From positions 1 through 21,338 of the forward strand of contig CAYQQU010000085.1 in NCBI GenBank assembly GCA_964419545.1: 21,338 bases of DNA, given 5' to 3'. This document shows positions 10,301-15,979 of this stretch, one piece after another; position 1 is the stretch's first letter, and each line of letters opens with the position of its first letter. The position numbers were made by a program, and so were the translations under genes. This stretch comes from CAYQQU01 sp964419545 (GTDB taxonomy: Bacteria > Bacteroidota > Bacteroidia > Chitinophagales > Saprospiraceae). Under the pieces are notes generated by a model that had not been told where the DNA came from, searched no databases, and saw only the letters and a program-made list of their open reading frames with translations.

Positions 10301-10530
10301 ACCCGCAAACCGGCGAGATCATCATCAACCCGCGCACGGGCGAGCCCGACTTCGTGGTGTCGCGCTTCGGCGTGAAGCCCTTCTTCAGCACGGGCTTGTC
10401 GCTGCGGGTCAACCTCTTCGGGGCGATCATCGTCGAACCGTACTACGCTATTCCGTTCTTCAGCGGCGCCGACGGCAACCTGGAATTTCAGCCGGGTACC
10501 TTCGGGATCAACCTGATGCCGGGCTGGTAA
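7342..10530 (+). CDS. Outer-membrane gluzincin protease / TolB-like propeller / Omp85-type barrel fusion
   Basis: This is a 1062-residue exported protein in three parts. A signal peptide (residues 1-22, cut after AQA) is followed by a metallopeptidase domain (about 40-280) of the peptidase-MA type. Its motif HEMVH (His136, Glu137, His140) and the downstream WMVEGLAEYMS segment (Glu171 as likely third zinc ligand) mark a gluzincin. Residues about 290-590 are a beta-propeller with WSPDG-like PD40 repeats at about 296, 353, 399, 442, 497 and 544. From about residue 629 to the C-terminal Trp lies an amphipathic beta-strand region that looks like an outer-membrane barrel. It contains YMRGY (892-896), reminiscent of the VRGF/Y loop-6 motif of Omp85 barrels. 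The protein probably displays or translocates its own protease-propeller module, in the periplasm or on the surface. The substrate is unknown. It is followed by a convergent hairpin. Confidence 0.85.
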   Translation: MERKRALLIALLLALLAPVAQAQYFGQNKPNYESFDYQVIQTPNFEIYHYLENEEALHWLANQSEHWYHMHQHVLKDTIQRKNPLLFYNNHADFQQTNAISGDIGVGTGGVTEAFKNRIVMPIAMSNEQTNHVLGHEMVHAFQYNMILNGDSTDLRSLGNLPLWMVEGLAEYMSIGSVDAHTAMWMRDAVLNDDVPSLDDLNNLGKYFPYRWGHVFWAFVTGLRGDDLIEPLFTSTAKYGLEQAILMEMGMSKANLSELWEATIRKYYGEFVAGKEENPVGRKLVNRDNGGRLNIAPVISPNGRYVIYLSEKDLFSIDLFLADANTGETIRKVASSTRDGHIDDFNYIESAGAWSPQSDEFAFVGVSKGQNIIIIKDVETGKSEREVQLEGVPAFSNPAWSPDGQNIVVSGLVDGQVDLYSYDLRTGEVRQLTFDRYAELHPHWSANGDRILFATDELSIEQGRRNGHWNFNLAELDPVSGAKEHIDIFTGADNLNPIYDTDGNILFLSNRDGFRNLYKYDVFTGRVYRQTDFLTGISGITHYAPAISIARKRDRIAYMHYYNGAYSIYKARPEDFLSEEVDPQAVDFGPAQLPRVNKKAPAIVDAQLSEVEEMEPLRPGEIAEKKYKSKFRLDFIGGSAGVGVGTSNIIGTNTGAAGGIQMLFSDIVGNNQLFVNLAINGEIQDFGGAITYINRKGRIGWGGTLSHIPSFGLLDYQVANDTLRFEDGFLPVIRETFLTQRIFENRLGAFAFYPFSKSLRFEVGGAFTLYNYSWRRTDNYYDAFFNLIDREREGVDEYRGLERPSGFNLYNVEGALVGDNSFFGLTAPLAGYRFRFGANQFFGAFNFLNLTADYRRYFRLKPVTVAVRALHNGRYGGNADDLFPLFVVNPWYMRGYADFFGLTNFSELLSENGITTDQVAGSKILVGNFEVRLPFTGPEQLSAIKSRVLFSDLNLFVDGGVSWTDFDQFGGTEYTLDENGDRIPIRDPQTGEIIINPRTGEPDFVVSRFGVKPFFSTGLSLRVNLFGAIIVEPYYAIPFFSGADGNLEFQPGTFGINLMPGW

Positions 10531-10544
10531 AGCTGATGGCCATG

Positions 10545-10580
10545 GGGGAAAGGAAATCGCCGGAGCGTTATCCTTTCCCC
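10545..10580. terminator. Hairpin between convergent genes (likely bidirectional terminator)
   Basis: GGGGAAAGGA (10545-10554) and TCCTTTCCCC (10571-10580) are perfect complements. Inside them CGC (10558-10560) and GCG (10565-10567) pair on the same axis around a CGGA tetraloop. The hairpin fills the 58-bp gap between the barrel-protease stop and the ROK kinase stop, where both transcripts should end. No long T-run follows in either direction, so termination is inferred from position and stem strength. Confidence 0.6.
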
Positions 10581-10588
10581 GGCGGTCG

Positions 10589-11509
10589 TCACCGGCGACG
10601 CTGCGGGACCAGCATCGCTGCGCCGAAGACGCCGGCGCTGTCACCCAGCGTCGGTTTAAGAAAAGGCGTATCGAGGCGGGTATTGAAAATGTGTTTGCGG
10701 GCTTCCGCTACGCCTTCCGTATAGAGCAGGTCGATATTTCCGAGCCCGCCGCCGAGCACGATGGCGTCGGGGTCCAGGATGTTGATCACCGTGGCGATGC
10801 CTTTGCCGAAGAAGTGCAGGAGGCGTCGCACGGTCTGGTTGGCGTGAGCGTCCGTTCCCTGCCGGTGGCGTTCGATGATGGCGGGCAGCCTCAAGTTCGC
10901 ACCGCTGATCGCCTGATAAAAGCGTTCCAGGGCCGGGCCGGAGATGATGCGCTCCACGCAGCCGGTGCGCCCGCAGTAGCAGGGGCCGCCCGATTCGTCG
11001 AGGAAGTTGTGCCCCCACTCGCCGGCGATGCCCTGTCCGCCGTGAATGACCTGCCCGTCGACGACGATGCCGCCGCCGACGCCGGTGCCCATGATCACGC
11101 CGAAGACGACTTTGGCGTGGGGGACGGCCGGGGGTACGGCGCCCAGCGTCGCTTCGGCCACTGCAAAACAGTTGGCGTCATTGGCCATATGCACGGGAAC
11201 GCCCAGGGCCGCTTCCAGGTCTTCCAGCAGCGGCCGGCCGTTCAGCGCCGTCGTATTGCAGTTTTTCATCAGCCCCGTATGCGGGTCGCGTGCGCCCGGC
11301 GTACCGATGCCGATGGCGGCGGGCGCCTGGCCGCAGGTTTCCTGCATTTGCACCACCAGCGTCCGGATGCGGTCGATGATGTGGCGATAGCCCTTCTCTT
11401 TTTCAGTAGCGACCCGGCGACGGTCGACGATCCGGTCGAAGTTGCGCCCTTCGATGAGCACGCCTTCGATTTTAGTGCCTCCCAGATCAATACCCCAGGT
11501 GAGTTCCAT
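10589..11509 (-). CDS. ROK family sugar kinase (glucokinase/fructokinase type)
   Basis: This is a cytosolic ATP-dependent hexose kinase of the ROK family, probably making glucose-6-phosphate or a related sugar phosphate. With the ATG at 11509 it is 306 residues, the normal ROK length. An upstream frame extension to 11635 is rejected because the fold begins at MELTWGIDLGGTK. The phosphate-binding loop is DLGGTK (8-13). The catalytic base is Asp111 in MANDANC. The glycine-rich IMGTGVGGGIVVDG segment is at 139-152. The ROK zinc site is His167 plus the CYCGRTGC cluster (Cys177, Cys179, Cys184). There is no N-terminal helix-turn-helix, so this is a kinase rather than a ROK repressor. Sugar specificity cannot be fixed from sequence alone. 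It converges on the barrel-protease gene. Confidence 0.93.
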   Translation of the reverse strand: MELTWGIDLGGTKIEGVLIEGRNFDRIVDRRRVATEKEKGYRHIIDRIRTLVVQMQETCGQAPAAIGIGTPGARDPHTGLMKNCNTTALNGRPLLEDLEAALGVPVHMANDANCFAVAEATLGAVPPAVPHAKVVFGVIMGTGVGGGIVVDGQVIHGGQGIAGEWGHNFLDESGGPCYCGRTGCVERIISGPALERFYQAISGANLRLPAIIERHRQGTDAHANQTVRRLLHFFGKGIATVINILDPDAIVLGGGLGNIDLLYTEGVAEARKHIFNTRLDTPFLKPTLGDSAGVFGAAMLVPQRRR

Positions 11510-11968
11510 TGGCGATGCTTTTGGTGAGGGATCGGGTAACCCCCGAAAAATCCGGGTTAAATATAAGATTGATCTTCCGAGAAGATCGAATTTCGTATAA
11601 TGAATAGAATGCCTGCCTGGCGCCGGTGTTGCCAAACACCAGGCGCCCCTCCTAAATTAGTATAAACGGGAATAGGCGAAAGCCCTGCTATTTTTTGTAG
11701 CTTTGTGTGGCTGGTGTTCAACCCCAGCGATTATCGGGTTGAAGCATTATTTTGCTCCCATCCCAGCGGGACGAGCTATCGGCAGCCTGTTTTGCACGTA
11801 GTGATTGCCGTGCCGGAGGAACGGAATAGGAAAGATGCCCGGAATGAAGCGATTAGGTCCCTCCGATAAAAAGGCGAAAATGCCTGGTAGATCCTCCCGG
11901 CTAGAGAAAAATAGTTGCCCTCAGGGTGGACTTTAAAAAGCGCGGATTACGAATCTTCGCGCAGGGCT
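11510..11968. other. 459-bp non-coding region with a possible degenerate dispersed element
   Basis: No convincing gene lies here. TAGCTTTG at 11698-11705 is a full match to the TAnnTTTG -7 consensus, but it is 264 nt from the next start. Just after it, TTCAACCC (11717-11724) and GGGTTGAA (11736-11743) form a perfect 8-bp inverted repeat with an 11-nt loop. The segment from about 11757 (CCCAGCGGGACGAGCTATCGG) shares its palindrome-plus-tail layout with 3823-3848. A frame of about 40 codons without an obvious start ends near 11870, and a 33-codon ATG frame at 11835 ends at 11936. Both look like remnants or chance. Confidence 0.45.
11717..11743. repeat. Perfect 8-bp inverted repeat in the ROK-esterase gap
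   Basis: TTCAACCC and GGGTTGAA flank an 11-nt loop, starting 12 bp after the TAGCTTTG -7 match. If that element is used, the repeat lies at the very start of the transcript, as an operator or leader hairpin. The pairing is seen; the role is inferred. Confidence 0.45.
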
Positions 11969-13090
11969 ATGGCAGAGAAAGAAGCATCCATACTAACAAA
12001 AACCCGGGAGCGCTCCATCACCATCGAAATGCGCACGCCTATCGATTACGCGCGGCCCGTCTATCTCGCCGGCGATTTCAACCATTGGCGGGAAAGCGAT
12101 GTGCGCTTTCAGCTCCACCGGCTGGAAGAGGGGCGCTACCAGTTGCAGCTGCCGGCCGCGCTCTTGCCTGCCGGCCAGACCGCCTACAAGTACGTGCGGG
12201 GCGCCTGGTCGGAAGTGGAACTGGATCGCTTCGGCAACGCCACGCCTAACCGGCTGCTGAATGCAGCAAGCGAGCGCGTCGAAGACTTCGTGCCGCGCTG
12301 GCGCTGCGGAGGGCGGGCCTACGACGAGCGCTACCTGCCCAATATTCAGGTCATTTCCGAGACTTTTGAGATTCCCCAGCTGATTCGCACCCGGCGCATC
12401 GCCGCCCTCTTGCCGCACGATTATTACGAGACGGATCGCCGGTATCCGGTGCTGTATTTGCAGGACGGGCAAAACCTGTTTGACGACTATGCGCCTTTCG
12501 GCAATTGGGCCGTCGATAAAAAGCTGGCCATCCTGGCCGAGTCCGGCATCGGCGATATCATCATCATCGCCATCGACCACGCGGAAGAACAGCGCATCGC
12601 CGAGTTTACGCCCTCGATGCGCACCCGCCTCGGGAGCGGCGAAGGGAAAAAGTACGTCCGCTTCCTGGCCGATACGCTGAAACCATACGTCGACAGCCAT
12701 TTTCGGACGCTCACCGACCGGCAGCATACCGGCATCGGCGGCAGCTCGATGGGTGGGCTGATCAGCATCTACGCGGGGCTGATGTACCCGGAGGTGTACA
12801 GCCGGCTGATGGTCTTTTCTCCATCGCTATGGGTGGCCCCGCAAATTCACTTTCACTATATCGACTTTCTGGAACCGCGCGACACCAGGATCTACCTCTA
12901 TGCCGGCGCCAGCGAAAGCGCGAATATGGTGCCGAATATTCAGCGCTTTAAAGGAGAACTGGAAAAGGCCGATCCGAAAATAAACGTGGAATTTAAGCTT
13001 TCAATTGATCCTGAGGGAGAGCACAACGAGGAGCGGTGGGGCCGGGAATTTCCCCCCGCCGTCGAATGGCTGTTTTTCAGCCGGCCATGA
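11969..13090 (+). CDS. Esterase-D-type alpha/beta hydrolase with an N-terminal AMPK/CBM48-like domain
   Basis: This is a serine esterase of the PF00756 (esterase D/Fes) type fused to a carbohydrate-binding-like E-set domain. The N-terminal domain (about 15-105) carries VYLAGDFNHW, as in glycogen-binding AMPK-beta and CBM48 modules. The hydrolase (about 125-370) has the nucleophile elbow GGSSMGG (Ser260) and a C-terminal His352 in GEHNEERW. The acid residue is probably in the YLYAGASESANM strand-loop near 309-320. Unlike secreted feruloyl or acetylxylan esterases of this architecture, it has no signal peptide. The ATG at 11969 gives 373 residues; an upstream TTG at 11915 would add 18 unconserved residues. 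The aminopeptidase gene follows after 44 nt on the same strand, so the two are likely an operon. The substrate is unknown. Confidence 0.88.
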   Translation: MAEKEASILTKTRERSITIEMRTPIDYARPVYLAGDFNHWRESDVRFQLHRLEEGRYQLQLPAALLPAGQTAYKYVRGAWSEVELDRFGNATPNRLLNAASERVEDFVPRWRCGGRAYDERYLPNIQVISETFEIPQLIRTRRIAALLPHDYYETDRRYPVLYLQDGQNLFDDYAPFGNWAVDKKLAILAESGIGDIIIIAIDHAEEQRIAEFTPSMRTRLGSGEGKKYVRFLADTLKPYVDSHFRTLTDRQHTGIGGSSMGGLISIYAGLMYPEVYSRLMVFSPSLWVAPQIHFHYIDFLEPRDTRIYLYAGASESANMVPNIQRFKGELEKADPKINVEFKLSIDPEGEHNEERWGREFPPAVEWLFFSRP

Positions 13091-13134
13091 TCCGTACGGA
13101 AAATCGGCGTGTCATCCCAAATTAAACCGATGAT

Positions 13135-14658
13135 ATGACCCTGGAATTAACACGCTTTAGCGAACAACTGCCTGCCGCCGTCGTCATACCGCTCATTCAG
13201 AATAGCTGGTTGGAAAAATCGCTGGCCGCCGTCGCCGAGACCCACGGCCTGCCCCTGCCTTTACTGCAAAGGGATTTTGGCGCAGACCATGGCGAATGCC
13301 ACAGCTTCTACGCCGGCGGGGCCCGCATCTTCCTGCTGGGCCTTGGCCCCCGCCCCGGCTTCGGGGATTTTGTAAGGGCTTTCCGCGGTTTTTCCTTCAA
13401 AAACCGGCAGCGCCTGCCGGAACAGATAGGCATCAGCCTGGTCTTTCAGGAAAAACTGACCGCTCCGGCCATGCTGACGGAAGCCGCAGTGAACGGCCTC
13501 TGGCTGGGCACTTATCAGCCCGGCCGCTTTAAAGGGACCGGCGAACAACCGCATCCCCTGTTGCAGGACGGCGCGGCGCTGCGCCTCGACGCCGGCCGGC
13601 ACGACGGGGAAGCCATGCTGGCCGCCGCCCGGCGGGGGCTCGCCGTCGCGGAGACCCAATTGCGCATCTTCGACCTGGTCAACGCGCCGAGCAATAAAAA
13701 ATTTCCGGCCCAGCTGGGTGAATGGGCCCTGGCCTCGGGCGCCGCGTACGATTACCAGGTCACCGTTATGGATAAAGCGGCCATCGAAGCAACCGGGCTT
13801 CACGCCCTGCTGGCGGTCAACCAGGGCAGCGACGCCCCGCCGGCCTTCATCGTCATGGAATACCGGCCCCGGCAGCTTCCGGCCGAGCCGCTGCTCAAAG
13901 TGGGCCTGGTCGGCAAAGGGGTCACCTTTGATACCGGGGGGCTGTCCATCAAGCCCTCTACCAATATGCATTACATGAAGAGCGATATGGGCGGGGCGGC
14001 AGCCGTACTCGGCGCGATGGAACTGACGGCGCGGCTGCAACTGCCGGTACACCTCATCGGCATCGTGCCCGCTACGGAAAATAGCGTGGACGCCCGGTCG
14101 ATACGCCCCAGCGACGTCATCGACTCCTATAGCGGGAAGACCATCGAAATTATCGATACCGACGCCGAAGGCCGCCTGATCCTGGCCGACGGGCTGGCTT
14201 ATATGATCCGCCATTACAACCCCAGCATCCTGATCGACCTGGCGACGCTTACGGGGAGCACGGTGCGTACTTTCGGCTACCACGCCGCCGCCTTGTTCTC
14301 AAGCAACAACGACCTGGCCGGGCAACTGGAGCAGATCGGCGAGCGTACCGGCGAACGCGTCTGGCGCCTGCCGCTCTGGGACGTCTACAAGGAAGACCTC
14401 AAATCGGATGTGGCCGACATCCGCAACTTCAGCGGGCGGCCCATCGCCGGCGCGATCGGCGCCGCCAAGTTTCTGGAGGCTTTCACCGAGGAACACCTGG
14501 CCTGGGCGCATCTCGACATCGCCGGGGTTGCTTTCGCCGATTCGGAATTTACGGCCCAGAAAAGCGCTACCGCCTTCGGCGTCCGGCTGCTGGTCGAGTT
14601 CCTCTCCGCCGTCAACGCACAGTGGGAACAAATCCAGTTTGGCGAGCCCAAGGGTTGA
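13135..14658 (+). CDS. pepA: Leucyl aminopeptidase (M17 family)
   Basis: This is a cytosolic di-metal aminopeptidase that removes N-terminal residues during peptide turnover and normally forms hexamers. Its 507 residues fit the family. The N-terminal domain (about 1-165) is variable. The catalytic domain has GLVGKGVTFDTGGLSIKP with Lys261 and Asp266, the catalytic Lys273, Asp284 in MKSDMGGAAA, and the M17 signature DTDAEGRLILADGL with Asp343, Glu345 and Arg347. The usual NTDAEGRL begins with Asp instead of Asn here; the metal ligands are intact. The ATG at 13135 is preceded by a 44-nt gap after the esterase, suggesting co-transcription. No signal peptide is present. Pairing with a cytosolic esterase does not point to a specific pathway. 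Confidence 0.95.
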   Translation: MTLELTRFSEQLPAAVVIPLIQNSWLEKSLAAVAETHGLPLPLLQRDFGADHGECHSFYAGGARIFLLGLGPRPGFGDFVRAFRGFSFKNRQRLPEQIGISLVFQEKLTAPAMLTEAAVNGLWLGTYQPGRFKGTGEQPHPLLQDGAALRLDAGRHDGEAMLAAARRGLAVAETQLRIFDLVNAPSNKKFPAQLGEWALASGAAYDYQVTVMDKAAIEATGLHALLAVNQGSDAPPAFIVMEYRPRQLPAEPLLKVGLVGKGVTFDTGGLSIKPSTNMHYMKSDMGGAAAVLGAMELTARLQLPVHLIGIVPATENSVDARSIRPSDVIDSYSGKTIEIIDTDAEGRLILADGLAYMIRHYNPSILIDLATLTGSTVRTFGYHAAALFSSNNDLAGQLEQIGERTGERVWRLPLWDVYKEDLKSDVADIRNFSGRPIAGAIGAAKFLEAFTEEHLAWAHLDIAGVAFADSEFTAQKSATAFGVRLLVEFLSAVNAQWEQIQFGEPKG

Positions 14659-14704
14659 ACCGTCGGATGTCCTGCTGCTTATGCTCCCAAATGGAATATC
14701 CTGC

Positions 14705-14712
14705 TATTTTTG
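14705..14712 (+). promoter_or_regulatory. Bacteroidota-type -7 element for the ATP-grasp gene
   Basis: TATTTTTG fits TAnnTTTG and lies 29 nt before the ATG at 14742. No TTTG is found at the expected -33 position. The element suggests that the ATP-grasp gene has its own promoter rather than relying only on read-through from the aminopeptidase gene. Confidence 0.45.
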
Positions 14713-14741
14713 CCTATTCGATTCCACCAATTCACCGCCCT

Positions 14742-15959
14742 ATGTCGCACCCGTTGATTTTTCTCTGTATCAGCACTTTCTTCAAAGGCGAGGCTTTCCT
14801 GCGCGCCTGCAAAGCCGCCGGCAACACCGTCTACCTGATCACCCGCAAAGCGCTGGAGAACGAAGCCTGGCCCCGCGAAGCCATCGACGAATTTTACTAC
14901 ATCGAATCCGATGCGAATACGCCGGAGAACCTCGCTCATCTCGAGCGCGGCCTCGCCTGGTTGCTGCGCAGCCGGAAGGTGGACCGGATCGTGGCGCTCG
15001 ATGATTTTGACGTGGAAAAAGCGGCCTTCCTGCGCGAACAGTTTCGCATTCCGGGCATGGGGCAAACCACCGCCCGCTATTTTCGCGACAAGCTGGCTAT
15101 GCGAATGAAAGCCGAAGACGCCGGCCTGCCGGCGCCGCCCTTCAGCGCCCTGCATCACGACGGCGATATTCACCATTACCTGAACCGGACGGCGCCGCCC
15201 TGGGTGATCAAACCGCGCTCCGAAGCTTCCGCCGCCGGCATCAAAAAGGTGCATACCGCGGAGGAAGCCTGGGCGCAGCTCGAAAAGCTGGGCGAGGAAC
15301 GCCATCTTTTCCTGATCGAACAGTTCAAGCCCGGCGACGTCTACCACGCTGATTCGCTCGCCCACGAGGGCGAAGTGGTCTTCTGCCGGGGCTCGAAATA
15401 CCTGAATACGCCGCTCGAAGTGGCGCACGGGGGCGGCGTGTTTCGCACCAACACCCTGCCTTTCGGCAGCGAAGAAGAGACGGCGCTCAGGCAATTCAAC
15501 GCCGAGGTGATGCGCGCGTTCGGCATGCGCTCCAGCGCCTCCCATACCGAGTTTATCCGCTCGCGGGAAGACGGGACGTTCTATTTCCTGGAAACCTCCG
15601 CCCGCGTCGGCGGCGCCCACATCGCCGAAATGATCGAATATTCTTCCGGGATCAACCTCTGGGCGGAATGGGCCCGCCTGGAAGATGCTTCCGCCCGCAA
15701 AATACCGTATACCCTGCCGCCGGTGCGCGACGACTATGCCGGGCTGCTGGTGTCCCTGGCCCGTTTCAAAGAGCCGGATACATCGGCTTTTGACGATCCG
15801 GAGCTGGTGTGGCGACTGCGCAAAGACCATCACGTCGGCTTTATCGTGCGTTCTCACCGCCAGGAAAGGGTGCTGGAGCTGCTCGACGATTATACCCGTC
15901 GCGTTTTCAACGACTTCCACGCCACGGCGCCGGCCAAGGAAAAGCTGTCCGGGAATTAA
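14742..15959 (+). CDS. ATP-grasp domain enzyme of unknown substrate
   Basis: This is a predicted carboxylate-amine/thiol ligase or related ATP-grasp enzyme of 405 residues. The N-terminal Rossmann-like domain (about 1-110) starts PLIFLCISTFFKG and includes DRIVALDDFDVEKAAFLRE. The ATP-grasp fold follows: PPWVIKPRSEASAAGIKKV (about 152-170) supplies an ATP-binding Lys, FLIEQFKPGDVYHADS marks the second subdomain, and FLETSARVGGAH (about 285-296) is the metal-binding strand. There the usual E-x-N-x-R reads E-T-S-A-R. No signal peptide is seen. I chose ATG 14742 because the fold starts there and a -7 element sits inside the longer frame that begins at 14622. Similar stand-alone ATP-grasp proteins are common in Bacteroidota without known function. 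The gene ends 17 bp from the convergent cyclase gene. Confidence 0.85.
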   Translation: MSHPLIFLCISTFFKGEAFLRACKAAGNTVYLITRKALENEAWPREAIDEFYYIESDANTPENLAHLERGLAWLLRSRKVDRIVALDDFDVEKAAFLREQFRIPGMGQTTARYFRDKLAMRMKAEDAGLPAPPFSALHHDGDIHHYLNRTAPPWVIKPRSEASAAGIKKVHTAEEAWAQLEKLGEERHLFLIEQFKPGDVYHADSLAHEGEVVFCRGSKYLNTPLEVAHGGGVFRTNTLPFGSEEETALRQFNAEVMRAFGMRSSASHTEFIRSREDGTFYFLETSARVGGAHIAEMIEYSSGINLWAEWARLEDASARKIPYTLPPVRDDYAGLLVSLARFKEPDTSAFDDPELVWRLRKDHHVGFIVRSHRQERVLELLDDYTRRVFNDFHATAPAKEKLSGN

Positions 15960-15967
15960 TCCATACA

Positions 15968-15979
15968 TAACCCGGGTTA
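15968..15979. repeat. 12-bp perfect palindrome at the convergent gene junction
   Basis: TAACCCGGGTTA spans the 17-bp gap between the ATP-grasp stop and the cyclase stop and includes the cyclase TAA on the minus strand. It has no loop and no T-run, so it is a poor terminator. It may be chance. Confidence 0.3.

Noticed and set aside
11510..11635. N-terminal extension of the ROK kinase
   Set aside because: The 42 extra codons are translated non-coding DNA. The ROK fold begins at the ATG at 11509, seven residues before DLGGTK.
11835..11936. Short ATG-started frame of 33 codons before the esterase
   Set aside because: No conserved motif, no ribosome-binding context, and it falls in the suspected decayed repeat.
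11915..11968. Upstream TTG start for the esterase gene
   Set aside because: It would add 18 residues with no family similarity; the ATG at 11969 directly precedes the conserved domain.
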